A DNA stretch of 64,000 bases, taken from positions 1 to 64,000 of the forward strand of contig NZ_QRCT01000010.1 in NCBI RefSeq assembly GCF_003363435.1. The letters are read 5' to 3'. Origin of the DNA: Anaerosacchariphilus polymeriproducens (GTDB lineage: Bacteria > Bacillota > Clostridia > Lachnospirales > Lachnospiraceae). A program made the position numbers and the translations under genes. The stretch's first letter is position 1; each line of letters begins with the position of its first letter. Positions 55,613 to 64,000 of the stretch are shown one piece after another. The notes under the pieces were generated by a model. That model was not told the origin of the DNA and did no database searches. It was given only the letters and a program-made list of their open reading frames with translations.

Positions 55613-55645
55613 AAGTCCTTTGGCAAATGCTGACAGGATTTTTTT
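55613..55645 (+). terminator. Probable riboswitch-controlled terminator
   Basis: AAGTCCT/AGGATTT (one G-U) encloses a smaller GGCA/TGCT stem and is followed by T7 (55639-55645). GGCAA (55622-55626) in the stem can instead pair with TTGCC, the 3' strand of aptamer P1 (55579-55583). The two folds exclude each other, so ligand binding should favour termination. This is inferred from pairing only. Confidence 0.6.
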
Positions 55646-55677
55646 CTTTGTTTATAAATAAAATGTAAGAATGAAAA

Positions 55678-55747
55678 GGTAAACCTGTTGAAAAGCAGGG
55701 ACACAAAGCCATAGGGTCTAAGCCATAAGGTATGACAGCCGGTTGCC
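55678..55747 (+). promoter_or_regulatory. c-di-GMP-I riboswitch, second copy of second tandem pair
   Basis: GGTAAACCTGTTGAAAAGC, then GGGACACAAAGCC, GGGTCTAAGCC and ATGACAGCCGGTTGCC. P1 is GGTAA/TTGCC with a G-U pair. It differs from the other three copies at GACACAAAGC, where they have GACGCAAAGC, which may change affinity. GCCAAT at its 3' end (55745-55750) can pair with ATTGGC (55786-55791) near the ribosome-binding site, a possible expression platform. Confidence 0.9.
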
Positions 55748-55816
55748 AATTCTTCGGTGTTTAAACAACTCGTTTGAACCCAATGATTGGCCATCAAATA
55801 GAATGGAGGAATCGAA

Positions 55817-56611
55817 ATGAAACGGTTTAAACGATTATTTTTTGTTGTTTTAACTCTGATTTTAATTACTGGTACTTCGTTACCAGATATTACAACTTAT
55901 GCTGCATCTACAAAAAAAACGGTAGTTAACTCCAGAAAGTTAAAACTGAAGAAAAAAACACTTTCTTTAACAAAAGGAAAGAAAGCAACTTTAAAGCTTG
56001 CTGTTAATAAAACTAATAGGAAAGTTAAATGGTACTCTTCTAAAAAATCAGTAGCTACTGTAAATAGTAAAGGAAAAATCACAGCAAAAGCTGTTGGCAA
56101 AACAACTATAACAGTAAAAGCCGGACGTTATAAAGCCAAATGCAAAATCACAGTAAAAAAAGCAGCTAAAAAGAAGAAAGCTTCGAAATCTTCTTTCGAA
56201 AGAAAGATTGATAACAATATCGATTCCTATAATAATTTTATTCATGATGTTTTAAAATACACGAATCAATATCGTGTTAAAAATGGAAAAGCCAAACTTA
56301 AACTCAATTCAAATCTTACTTACATTGCATCCTACCGTTCTTTAGAAATGGCAAAAACCAATGACCTGTCTCACACCAGACCAAATGGTACTACAGTAGG
56401 TAGTTTAGTTAGAGCAAATAATATTGATTATCGAATATTAGGTGAGAATATTGCGTGTTATCAATTTACCGCTAAAGAAGTTGTCAATGACTGGTATCAG
56501 TCCACCGGCCACCGTGAAAATATGTTAAGTGATTCTTATTCAAAAATTGGAGTGGGAATTGCAAAAACAAAGGATGGCTACTACTACTGGACTCAAATAT
56601 TTACTAATTAA
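55817..56611 (+). CDS. Secreted BIG2-CAP domain protein under tandem c-di-GMP riboswitches
   Basis: A 264-residue exported protein: signal peptide (1-31), a BIG2 Ig-like domain (about 40-115; KATLKLAVNKTNRKVKWYSS...VATVNSKGKITAKAVG), a very basic Lys-rich linker (116-130) and a CAP/SCP domain (about 140-264) with SHTRPNG, ENIACY and GHRENMLS. CAP-domain proteins of bacteria are secreted; their role in the envelope is mostly unknown. GGAGGA lies seven bases before the ATG. The BIG2 domain resembles those of the large DUF4832-like protein, the other riboswitch target. Confidence 0.92.
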   Translation: MKRFKRLFFVVLTLILITGTSLPDITTYAASTKKTVVNSRKLKLKKKTLSLTKGKKATLKLAVNKTNRKVKWYSSKKSVATVNSKGKITAKAVGKTTITVKAGRYKAKCKITVKKAAKKKKASKSSFERKIDNNIDSYNNFIHDVLKYTNQYRVKNGKAKLKLNSNLTYIASYRSLEMAKTNDLSHTRPNGTTVGSLVRANNIDYRILGENIACYQFTAKEVVNDWYQSTGHRENMLSDSYSKIGVGIAKTKDGYYYWTQIFTN

Positions 56612-56645
56612 GGCCTCAAGATAATTTATATAGTTCACACACCAA

Positions 56646-56674
56646 AAAATACACGTCATGCACGTGTATTTTTT
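56646..56674 (+). terminator. Terminator between the convergent CAP and atpC genes
   Basis: Stem AAAATACACGT/ACGTGTATTTT, five-base loop, T run on both strands; can stop transcription from either side. Confidence 0.9.
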
Positions 56675-56694
56675 ATTTCTTACCATCACAGATA

Positions 56695-57099
56695 TTATAA
56701 ATTTTTAGTAATCCTCAATCTAGACATTGCACGAGCCAAAGAAGCTTTGGAATGCTTATACTGTTGTGTACTCATTTTTTGACGTAACTGCTCCTCTGCT
56801 CTTTCTTTCGCAGCCAACGCTCTCTTTACATCTATCTCTTCCGGATATTCTGCTGTATCTACAATTATAGTAGTAATATTATCTTCTATTTCAGCAAAAC
56901 CAATTCCTATGACTGCATGTATCCAAGTTTCATCCTCTTTCATAATTCTTATTTCACCTGTATCCAAAGCTATCACCATATTTTCATGATTTGCCATCAC
57001 AGTCATTTCTCCATCTATTGCCGGTACGATTAGTATATCGCATTTTCCATCAAAAAAAACTTTATCACTTGCTATTACTTTTAAACTGAATGAAATCAC
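56695..57099 (-). CDS. atpC: ATP synthase epsilon subunit
   Basis: A 134-residue subunit of the F1 stalk that couples rotation and can inhibit ATP hydrolysis. It has the N-terminal beta sandwich (VPAIDGEMTVMANHENMVIAL) and the two-helix C-terminus (KRALAAKERAEEQLRQ...KASLARAMSRLRI). Last gene of the atp operon, 14 bases after atpD. Confidence 0.95.
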   Translation of the reverse strand: MISFSLKVIASDKVFFDGKCDILIVPAIDGEMTVMANHENMVIALDTGEIRIMKEDETWIHAVIGIGFAEIEDNITTIIVDTAEYPEEIDVKRALAAKERAEEQLRQKMSTQQYKHSKASLARAMSRLRITKNL

Positions 57100-57113
57100 G
57101 ATTATTTCCTTCC

Positions 57114-58553
<1,440 letters not shown>

Positions 58554-58556
58554 TTA

Positions 58557-59447
58557 TTACTTCTTGCGATTCTTTGTCTTCGCACCACTGACTACTTCCG
58601 TAACTTCCTGAGTGATTGCAGCCTGCCGCGCTCTATTATACTTGATGGACAATTCTTTTAACATTTCATTTGCATTTCTAGTTGCTGCTTCCATCGCTAT
58701 CATTCTTGCATTTTGTTCACTTGTATAAGCTTCTACCAATGCACCAAAAATAACACCTGAAATATAGTCAGGAATAATACTATTCATTACACTATCAGGA
58801 TTTGGATAAAAAAATGACTCTTCCCTAAGATTATCTGTAGATTCTTCACTAAAACTATATTTTTTTTGCGGAAGTAATGGCAATACCTGCGTTTCTGAAT
58901 GTAATGCATTTATCATTTTAGTAAAAATTAAATAGATTTCATCTAAATTATAATTTAAATATAAATCCACCATTTTTTCCGCAATGACCCTTGCTCGATG
59001 CATCGTTGGACTTTGTACGGTATAATGAAATAAATGATCTATAATATATCCTTTCTTTTCAAAATAATGTCTTCCATATTCTCCTAATACAAATAACGAG
59101 TTCTTTTTTGTTTTCCGGATTTTATACTGTTCAAGAACTGTCTTAATTACATTATGATTATAGGAACCTGCTAAACCTTTATCTGCTGTTATTACAATAT
59201 ACCCGATCTTTCTTTCTTCATCTCTTATATTCATTCGCTGATCAAAATAAATATTCTCTAAATCAGGAGCATGCCTCAAAATTCTTTTTGCCACATCTTG
59301 AATTCCAAAAAAATAAGGCTCTGTATCAGCAAGATTTTTCTTCGCTTTTTTCATTTTTGAAGAAGAAATCAAATACATGGCATTTGTAATTTTCATAGTA
59401 TCTTGTATACTGCCTATTCTGTCTTTTATTTCTTTTGAACTTGCCAT
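58557..59447 (-). CDS. atpG: ATP synthase gamma subunit
   Basis: The 296-residue rotor shaft of F1. N-terminal helix with IKDRIGSIQDTMKITNAMYLISSSKMKKA and C-terminal helix with EAATRNANEMLKELSIKYNRARQAAITQE. Starts three bases after the delta-alpha fusion gene, so the two are probably translated together. Confidence 0.97.
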   Translation of the reverse strand: MASSKEIKDRIGSIQDTMKITNAMYLISSSKMKKAKKNLADTEPYFFGIQDVAKRILRHAPDLENIYFDQRMNIRDEERKIGYIVITADKGLAGSYNHNVIKTVLEQYKIRKTKKNSLFVLGEYGRHYFEKKGYIIDHLFHYTVQSPTMHRARVIAEKMVDLYLNYNLDEIYLIFTKMINALHSETQVLPLLPQKKYSFSEESTDNLREESFFYPNPDSVMNSIIPDYISGVIFGALVEAYTSEQNARMIAMEAATRNANEMLKELSIKYNRARQAAITQEVTEVVSGAKTKNRKK

Positions 59448-59449
59448 AA

Positions 59450-61459
59450 TCAGTACCTGCTTTTATATTCTATTATGATTTCTAATATTTTTTGAATTTG
59501 TTCATCCGTTAATTCTTTTTTTTCTTCAATTTCTTTTCCAACTTCAGGATACATGGTATCAAAATAAACCAAGATATCCTTCAAGAACTCCTTTAGTTTG
59601 CTTATTTCAATATCTACAAATAATCTTTTATTCGCAGCGCACAAAGTAATGACCTGTTGATGTAGTTCTAAAGGCTGATATAATGGTTGTTTCAATAGTT
59701 CCACTAATCCTCTTCCATATTGCAATTGTTCTTGTGTGACTGTATCTAAATCTGCACTGAATTGAGTAAATATCTCCATCTCTCGATATTGAGCCAAATC
59801 AATGCGGATACTGCCTGAAACTTTTTTCATAGCCTTAGTCTGTGCTGCACCTCCTACACGTGAAACTGACAAGCCAACATTAACCGCAGGACGCATACCA
59901 GAAAAAAACAAATTACTTTCTAAAAAAATCTGTCCATCTGTGATAGAAATAACATTTGTAGGAATATATGAAGATACATCTCCTGCCTGAGTCTCCACAA
60001 TCGGCAGAGCTGTAATGGAACCTCCCCCATACTCCTCACTCAAGCAACTTGAGCGTTCCAATAATCTGGAATGTAAATAAAACACATCGCCCGGATAGGC
60101 TTCACGGCCAGGAGACCGCTCTAATAATAATGACAATGCACGATAAGCAACTGCATGTTTTGATAAATCATCATAAACAATCAACACGTCTTTCCCCTTG
60201 TACATAAAATACTCAGCCAGAGCAGTACCTGAATAAGGTGCAATATATTGTAGGGATGCCGGTTCGCTGGCAGTAGAGGATACAACAATACTATAATTCA
60301 TAGCTCCATATTTTTTTAATGTAGAAACAGTTTTTGAAATAGTTGATTTCTTTTGTCCAATTGCAACATAAATACAAATAACATCTTTCCCTTTTTGATT
60401 TATAATTGTATCTATTGTAATTGAAGATTTTCCAGTTTGACGGTCACCTATTATTAGCTCTCTTTGGCCTCGTCCAATTGGAAACATCGCATCAATAGAT
60501 AAAATACCAGTTGCTAATGGAACACTGACAGACTTTCGTTCCACTATCCCCGGAGCCTCGTTTTCTATGAATCGATAGTCAGCAGCAGTTATTTCACCTT
60601 TCCCATCAATAGGCGCTCCTTGGGCATCTACTACTCTGCCGATAAAATTCTCCCCTACTGGGATTCCAGCCATTTTCCCAGTACGAATGACTCGAGTCCC
60701 TTCTTTCATCCCTATAACTCTTCCAAACAAAATACATCCAATTTCCTCTCTTCTGATATCTTGGACCATACCCTTTACTCCAGTATCAAAGATAACAATT
60801 TCCCCATACATTACATGATCCAATCCATCAACAACAGCAATCCCATCACCGATCCATTTGACAATTCCTATTTCATGTTTCTTTAGATCAAACTCTGTTG
60901 CTGCAATTTCACTTTTTAGTATTGTAATAATCTCATCCGAACTATTCAACGAACTCCCTTTTGAAGTAAGTTTTTGTTCCATACTTTTCAGGCGACCTAT
61001 CATACTCCAGTCGTACTCTTGATTACCAATACGGATTTTAAATCCACCAATAAGACTTTTATCTTCAATGAACTTCATTTCTATTGATTCTTTTTGAAAT
61101 TTTTTACATAAAAATTCTTTCACTTTATTTATTTGTTCTATATTTGGATAAACCGTATAATAAATAGTCGCTATTAATTTACTACTGTCTTTTTCTTTCA
61201 TTCCTTCGTATACTTTAATAATATCATCAAAAATATCCATATTTTGATTATCACAGAGTATCTTTAAATAATCTCTCATATTCTTTGGGAACACTTTATC
61301 AATAATATTATGTTTTTTCTCAATAGGAATATCATTATTTATGAAATTTTCTTTTATTTGAGGAACTGCTTCTAAAATGTCAATTGTTTGCTGAATCATT
61401 TCTTTGGGAACAGATAATCCATACAGTGTTTTTGCATAATCAATTGTTGTTTTTGTCAT
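59450..61459 (-). CDS. atpHA: ATP synthase delta-alpha fusion protein
   Basis: One open frame of 669 residues holds both subunits. Residues 1-165 are delta (OSCP-like), ending in [12 protein letters not shown] and [11 protein letters not shown] as normal delta C-termini do. Residues 171-669 are a full-length alpha: [30 protein letters not shown]-loop GDRQTGKSS (338-346), [13 protein letters not shown]. Usually these are separate atpH and atpA genes in 1:3 ratio. A TTG at residue 171, preceded by AAAAGGGAG, would start a 499-residue alpha, the normal length. The frame overlaps atpF by 20 bases. I see no sign of frameshift; both halves look intact. Whether the cell makes the fusion, separate alpha, or both is not known. 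Confidence 0.93.
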   Translation of the reverse strand: MTKTTIDYAKTLYGLSVPKEMIQQTIDILEAVPQIKENFINNDIPIEKKHNIIDKVFPKNMRDYLKILCDNQNMDIFDDIIKVYEGMKEKDSSKLIATIYYTVYPNIEQINKVKEFLCKKFQKESIEMKFIEDKSLIGGFKIRIGNQEYDWSMIGRLKSMEQKLTSKGSSLNSSDEIITILKSEIAATEFDLKKHEIGIVKWIGDGIAVVDGLDHVMYGEIVIFDTGVKGMVQDIRREEIGCILFGRVIGMKEGTRVIRTGKMAGIPVGENFIGRVVDAQGAPIDGKGEITAADYRFIENEAPGIVERKSVSVPLATGILSIDAMFPIGRGQRELIIGDRQTGKSSITIDTIINQKGKDVICIYVAIGQKKSTISKTVSTLKKYGAMNYSIVVSSTASEPASLQYIAPYSGTALAEYFMYKGKDVLIVYDDLSKHAVAYRALSLLLERSPGREAYPGDVFYLHSRLLERSSCLSEEYGGGSITALPIVETQAGDVSSYIPTNVISITDGQIFLESNLFFSGMRPAVNVGLSVSRVGGAAQTKAMKKVSGSIRIDLAQYREMEIFTQFSADLDTVTQEQLQYGRGLVELLKQPLYQPLELHQQVITLCAANKRLFVDIEISKLKEFLKDILVYFDTMYPEVGKEIEEKKELTDEQIQKILEIIIEYKSRY
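60947..60962 (-). promoter_or_regulatory. Internal ribosome-binding site and TTG at the delta/alpha junction
   Basis: Minus strand AAAAGGGAG (60962-60954), four bases, then an in-frame TTG (60949-60947). Initiation here gives a 499-residue alpha subunit. The spacing is short but workable. Confidence 0.55.
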
Positions 61460-61943
61460 TTAATTCACCTGCTTTTACTATAAATTGATCATAAAGTGCT
61501 TGATTTTCCTGCTCATGGAATTGTTCTCCAATTATTTTTGCTGCTGCCAGCATAGCAAGTTTGGTTATGTCTGCTTCTGCCTCTTTCAATATTTTTTTAT
61601 GTTCAATATTAGCCATACTTTTTGCTTCTTCAATAATTTTGTCTGACTCAATATTAGCTTTCTCTATTATAAATTTATATTCTTTTTCTGCTTTCGCCTT
61701 TGCATTATCTAATATTACAATTGATTCATCTTTTAAAGACTTTAATTTTTCTTCATATTCACCTTTCATTTGTAAAGCTTGTTTTTCAACTAATTCTGCA
61801 TTTTCAATTTGCTGATTAATTAACTCTTTTCTCTTTTCTATAATAGACATAACGGGACTATATAGAAATTTTTTCATCAAAAAATAAAGGGTCAATAAAT
61901 TTATTATGGTAAAAATTACATTTGAATAATCTAATCTTATCAC
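61440..61943 (-). CDS. atpF: ATP synthase subunit b
   Basis: A 167-residue peripheral stalk subunit: one N-terminal membrane helix (about 8-25) followed by a long charged coiled coil rich in Glu and Lys, then a C-terminal delta-binding region. Its last codons overlap the delta-alpha frame by 20 bases, which couples translation. Confidence 0.94.
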   Translation of the reverse strand: MIRLDYSNVIFTIINLLTLYFLMKKFLYSPVMSIIEKRKELINQQIENAELVEKQALQMKGEYEEKLKSLKDESIVILDNAKAKAEKEYKFIIEKANIESDKIIEEAKSMANIEHKKILKEAEADITKLAMLAAAKIIGEQFHEQENQALYDQFIVKAGELNDKNNN

Positions 61944-61987
61944 TTTCTTTATCTATCCTTTCTAACTTTTTTACCTTATAAACTCCT

Positions 61988-62215
61988 TTATTGTAGAAAC
62001 ACAATGATCAATACAGCAATGACGAATCCATAAATCGCTGTAGCTTCTGCCAGTGCACAGCCTAATAAAAGATTTCTACTAATCTTTCCTTCCGCTTCTG
62101 GCTGCCTTGCAATAGCTTCAGCAGCCTTAGATGTAGCAATCCCAATACCAACTCCTGCTCCAGCTCCTGTCAATACAGCGATACCTGCTCCAATTGCGAT
62201 TAATGTTGAACCCAT
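61988..62215 (-). CDS. atpE: ATP synthase subunit c
   Basis: A 75-residue rotor-ring subunit of two helices. The Gly motif GAGAGVGIG is in helix 1, the loop is ARQPE, and the ion-carrying Glu is in LAEATAIYG of helix 2. Compared with known Na+-type c subunits it lacks the Gln of GVGQG and the Ser after the Glu, so proton coupling is more likely. The ATG at 62215 is chosen with AAAAGGAG upstream; the frame is open nine more codons, overlapping atpB. Confidence 0.95.
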   Translation of the reverse strand: MGSTLIAIGAGIAVLTGAGAGVGIGIATSKAAEAIARQPEAEGKISRNLLLGCALAEATAIYGFVIAVLIIVFLQ

Positions 62216-62234
62216 AAATTTTCTCCTTTTCATT

Positions 62235-62930
62235 TTACTCAATAGCCTCTTTTATAAATAACGAAGTTAAAAATACAAATACATAAGCCTGAATTACTCC
62301 ATCAAAGATATCAAAAAATAAACTAAATGGAACCGGAATAACGACCGGTATTAAAATTTTAATTAATTCCATTACAACAAACGAACCTAATATATTACCA
62401 AAAAGCCGCATACAAAGTGATAATGGTCGAATAAATATTTCCAAAATATTAAAAGGTGTTATAATTGCAATTGGATTTGTAAACGATTTTATCCATTTCT
62501 TACCTCCCTTTTTTCGTATTCCAGCATACTCGACCAGAATAATGCTCATCAATGATAATGCTGCTGTTACATTCAAATCTTTTGTGGGCGGCTTAAATCC
62601 TAATATTCCAATTGTATTAGCAAATACTAAATAAAATAGAATGATAACTAAATAAGGAATATATTGTTTCCCAGCATCTCCTAAAATTCCATACAAAAAT
62701 TCATTAATCCTATTTATTACTTCTTCTAATATAATCTGCCTTTTACTAATATTTTGTATATTTAAATTCTTTACTATAAGTATTGATATAAGTATCAACA
62801 TTACCATAATAATCCAAGTTACTACTACAGATTCAGAAATAGAAATTCCATTAAATACAGGAATTGTAAATACGGTTTCACTATTAAGTTCTTCTAGCAA
62901 TCTTTCGGTAAACTTCTCCGTATATTTCAC
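62235..62930 (-). CDS. atpB: ATP synthase subunit a
   Basis: A 231-residue membrane stator with five to six helices. The essential Arg is in [12 protein letters not shown] (about 168-179), and the C-terminus has [15 protein letters not shown]. First gene of the operon; no atpI is seen upstream. The start is GTG, very close to AGAGAG, and may be set a little wrong. Confidence 0.95.
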   Translation of the reverse strand: MKYTEKFTERLLEELNSETVFTIPVFNGISISESVVVTWIIMVMLILISILIVKNLNIQNISKRQIILEEVINRINEFLYGILGDAGKQYIPYLVIILFYLVFANTIGILGFKPPTKDLNVTAALSLMSIILVEYAGIRKKGGKKWIKSFTNPIAIITPFNILEIFIRPLSLCMRLFGNILGSFVVMELIKILIPVVIPVPFSLFFDIFDGVIQAYVFVFLTSLFIKEAIE

Positions 62931-63005
62931 CTCTCTTTAAACAAAAAATTATATTTAATATTGTGCACTATTTTAATATCCTGAATTCATCAAAATCTTC
63001 AATAA

Positions 63006-63048
63006 AAAAACTGATGTAAACCTATGAATAGGTATACACCAGTTTTTT
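63006..63048 (-). terminator. degV terminator
   Basis: Minus-strand stem AACTGGTGTATACCTAT/ATAGGTTTACATCAGTT (a few mismatches) with two- to four-base loop, then TTTTT. It separates degV from the atp operon. Confidence 0.85.
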
Positions 63049-63070
63049 ATTTCTTTCCTCTATAAATTTG

Positions 63071-63943
63071 CTAACGGGATTCGCCCATATAAAACAATGC
63101 AATCGTACCAGGTCCTGAATGCGCTCCTATAGAAGGGCCTACATAATTAATTAAAAAGGAACTAATTCCAAATCTTTCTCTTACCATATCAGCCACATAT
63201 TGAGCATCCTCTTCGGCATCACCATGGCTGATAAATACGATATCATTCTTGTCTTGATAGCTGCCTATCTGTTTCTCCATGCTATCTACAAGGGTGATCA
63301 GAGATTTTTTTCTTCCTCGTACTTTGCCACTTGGTACTAGATGTCCCTCATCATTCACATATAAGATTGGTTTAACATTCGCCATGGTTCCTAAAACAGC
63401 TTGTACTTTAGAAACTCTTCCGCCACGATATAAATGCTGCAGATCATCGACTGTAAAATTATGACATATATGTCTTATGTTAGCTTTTATCCAATCCGTT
63501 GTTTCCTCTATTGTCCGTCCCTGTTTTTTATGCTCTAATGCTTTATGAACCAGTAGACCTTGTCCCAAAGAAGCAGAAAGAGAATCTATTACTATAATCT
63601 TACTATTTGAATTTTCATCCATTACCTCTTCTGCTGCTAATCTAGCGCTGTTATAACTACCACTTAATCCCGAAGAAAAAGCGATATGCAAAATATCAAC
63701 ATTTTTCTCATTTATTATATTTTCAAAAATTGTTTTTGCTGCTTGGGGATTGACCTGAGAGGTCGTTGGCATGGACCCATTTCTCATCTTAGAATAAAAT
63801 TCTTCATATGGAAGCTCATGATCTTTATCATATGTCACTCCATCAATTGTATACGATAAAGATAAAATACCAATCTCATTTTCTTCTATATAATAATTAG
63901 GTAAATCAGCATTTGTATCCGTAGTAATAACATAATCCTTCAT
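63071..63943 (-). CDS. DegV family protein (fatty-acid-binding)
   Basis: A 290-residue two-domain DegV protein. It starts YVITTDTNADLP, then PTTSQVNP (about 59-66), the family's lipid-contact segment, SSGLSGSYNSA and GRKKSL, and ends VGPSIGAHSGPGTIALFYMG. DegV/FakB proteins bind fatty acids and, with a FakA kinase, present them for phosphorylation; no fakA is in the window. AGGAGG precedes the ATG. Confidence 0.93.
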   Translation of the reverse strand: MKDYVITTDTNADLPNYYIEENEIGILSLSYTIDGVTYDKDHELPYEEFYSKMRNGSMPTTSQVNPQAAKTIFENIINEKNVDILHIAFSSGLSGSYNSARLAAEEVMDENSNSKIIVIDSLSASLGQGLLVHKALEHKKQGRTIEETTDWIKANIRHICHNFTVDDLQHLYRGGRVSKVQAVLGTMANVKPILYVNDEGHLVPSGKVRGRKKSLITLVDSMEKQIGSYQDKNDIVFISHGDAEEDAQYVADMVRERFGISSFLINYVGPSIGAHSGPGTIALFYMGESR

Positions 63944-63969
63944 CCTAAACCTCCTGGATTTTTCTTTTT

Positions 63970-63998
63970 ATCTTATCACTTATTTATTCTTTTTTCAA
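63970..63998 (-). promoter_or_regulatory. degV promoter
   Basis: Minus strand TTGAAA (63998-63993), 17 bases, TAAGAT (63975-63970), 27 bases before the start codon. Confidence 0.7.
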
Positions 63999-64000
63999 TG

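Noticed and set aside
59450-61459. Delta-alpha fusion as a sequencing error
   Set aside because: An error is possible but not supported. Both halves are full length, codons run smoothly through the linker, and no overlapping out-of-frame start for alpha exists as would be expected after an indel.

Overview
The window is a strongly AT-rich stretch of a chromosome from a Gram-positive anaerobe, most likely a Lachnospiraceae-type Clostridia. Supporting signs are the eno-secG-rnr-smpB-ssrA order, the proteolysis tag ending NAEDNLAYAA, iron-sulfur type two-subunit serine dehydratase, many secreted Ig-like (BIG2) proteins and c-di-GMP-I riboswitches. The assignment is an inference. Position 1 lies in the 5' end of a 16S rRNA gene read leftwards, with two tandem rrn promoters behind it.

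Region 1 (0.6-24.7 kb) is an exopolysaccharide locus read mostly leftwards. From its promoter near 24.67 kb come a Wzz-like chain-length protein, a Wzy-like polymerase/ligase, five glycosyltransferases, a NodB-like deacetylase, a FemAB-like transferase, a Wzx-like flippase and two DUF4832-like putative glycoside hydrolases. A third, much larger paralogue (1139 aa, four tandem beta modules plus two BIG2-like domains) follows behind its own promoter and TWO tandem c-di-GMP-I riboswitches. Next come a second FemAB-like gene and an acyltransferase behind their own promoter and a long leader hairpin, and finally the initiating polyprenyl glycosylphosphotransferase. An acyl-CoA ligase gene lies among these on the opposite strand.

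Region 2 (24.8-39.1 kb) is accessory: a metallophosphoesterase, two lipoproteins, an orphan OmpR-type regulator next to a non-kinase membrane protein, further glycan genes (two glycosyltransferases and a TupA-like ATP-grasp), an orphan Sfp-type transferase, a secreted papain-like protease with a membrane partner, a secreted lectin-like protein, an ATPase, a LysE exporter, and an orphan promoter with two hairpins that looks like a small RNA.

Region 3 (39.1-55.4 kb) is core: tmRNA, smpB, rnr, secG, eno, sdaAA/AB, gpmI, a MATE pump, topB, and a coenzyme A block (panG-like, panB, panC, panD, coaBC) with a structured leader.

Region 4 (55.4-64 kb) begins with a second tandem pair of c-di-GMP-I riboswitches, controlling a secreted BIG2-CAP protein. 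It continues with the F1Fo ATP synthase operon, in which delta and alpha are fused in one frame while a Shine-Dalgarno-like sequence and TTG remain exactly where alpha should begin. The window ends with a DegV protein.

The most interesting points are: (i) two separate tandem c-di-GMP riboswitch pairs, both on secreted BIG2-containing proteins, one inside an exopolysaccharide locus with a family of putative glycan-active DUF4832-like proteins; (ii) the delta-alpha fusion with a probable internal start; (iii) the pan leader; and (iv) the candidate small RNA at 35.3 kb.
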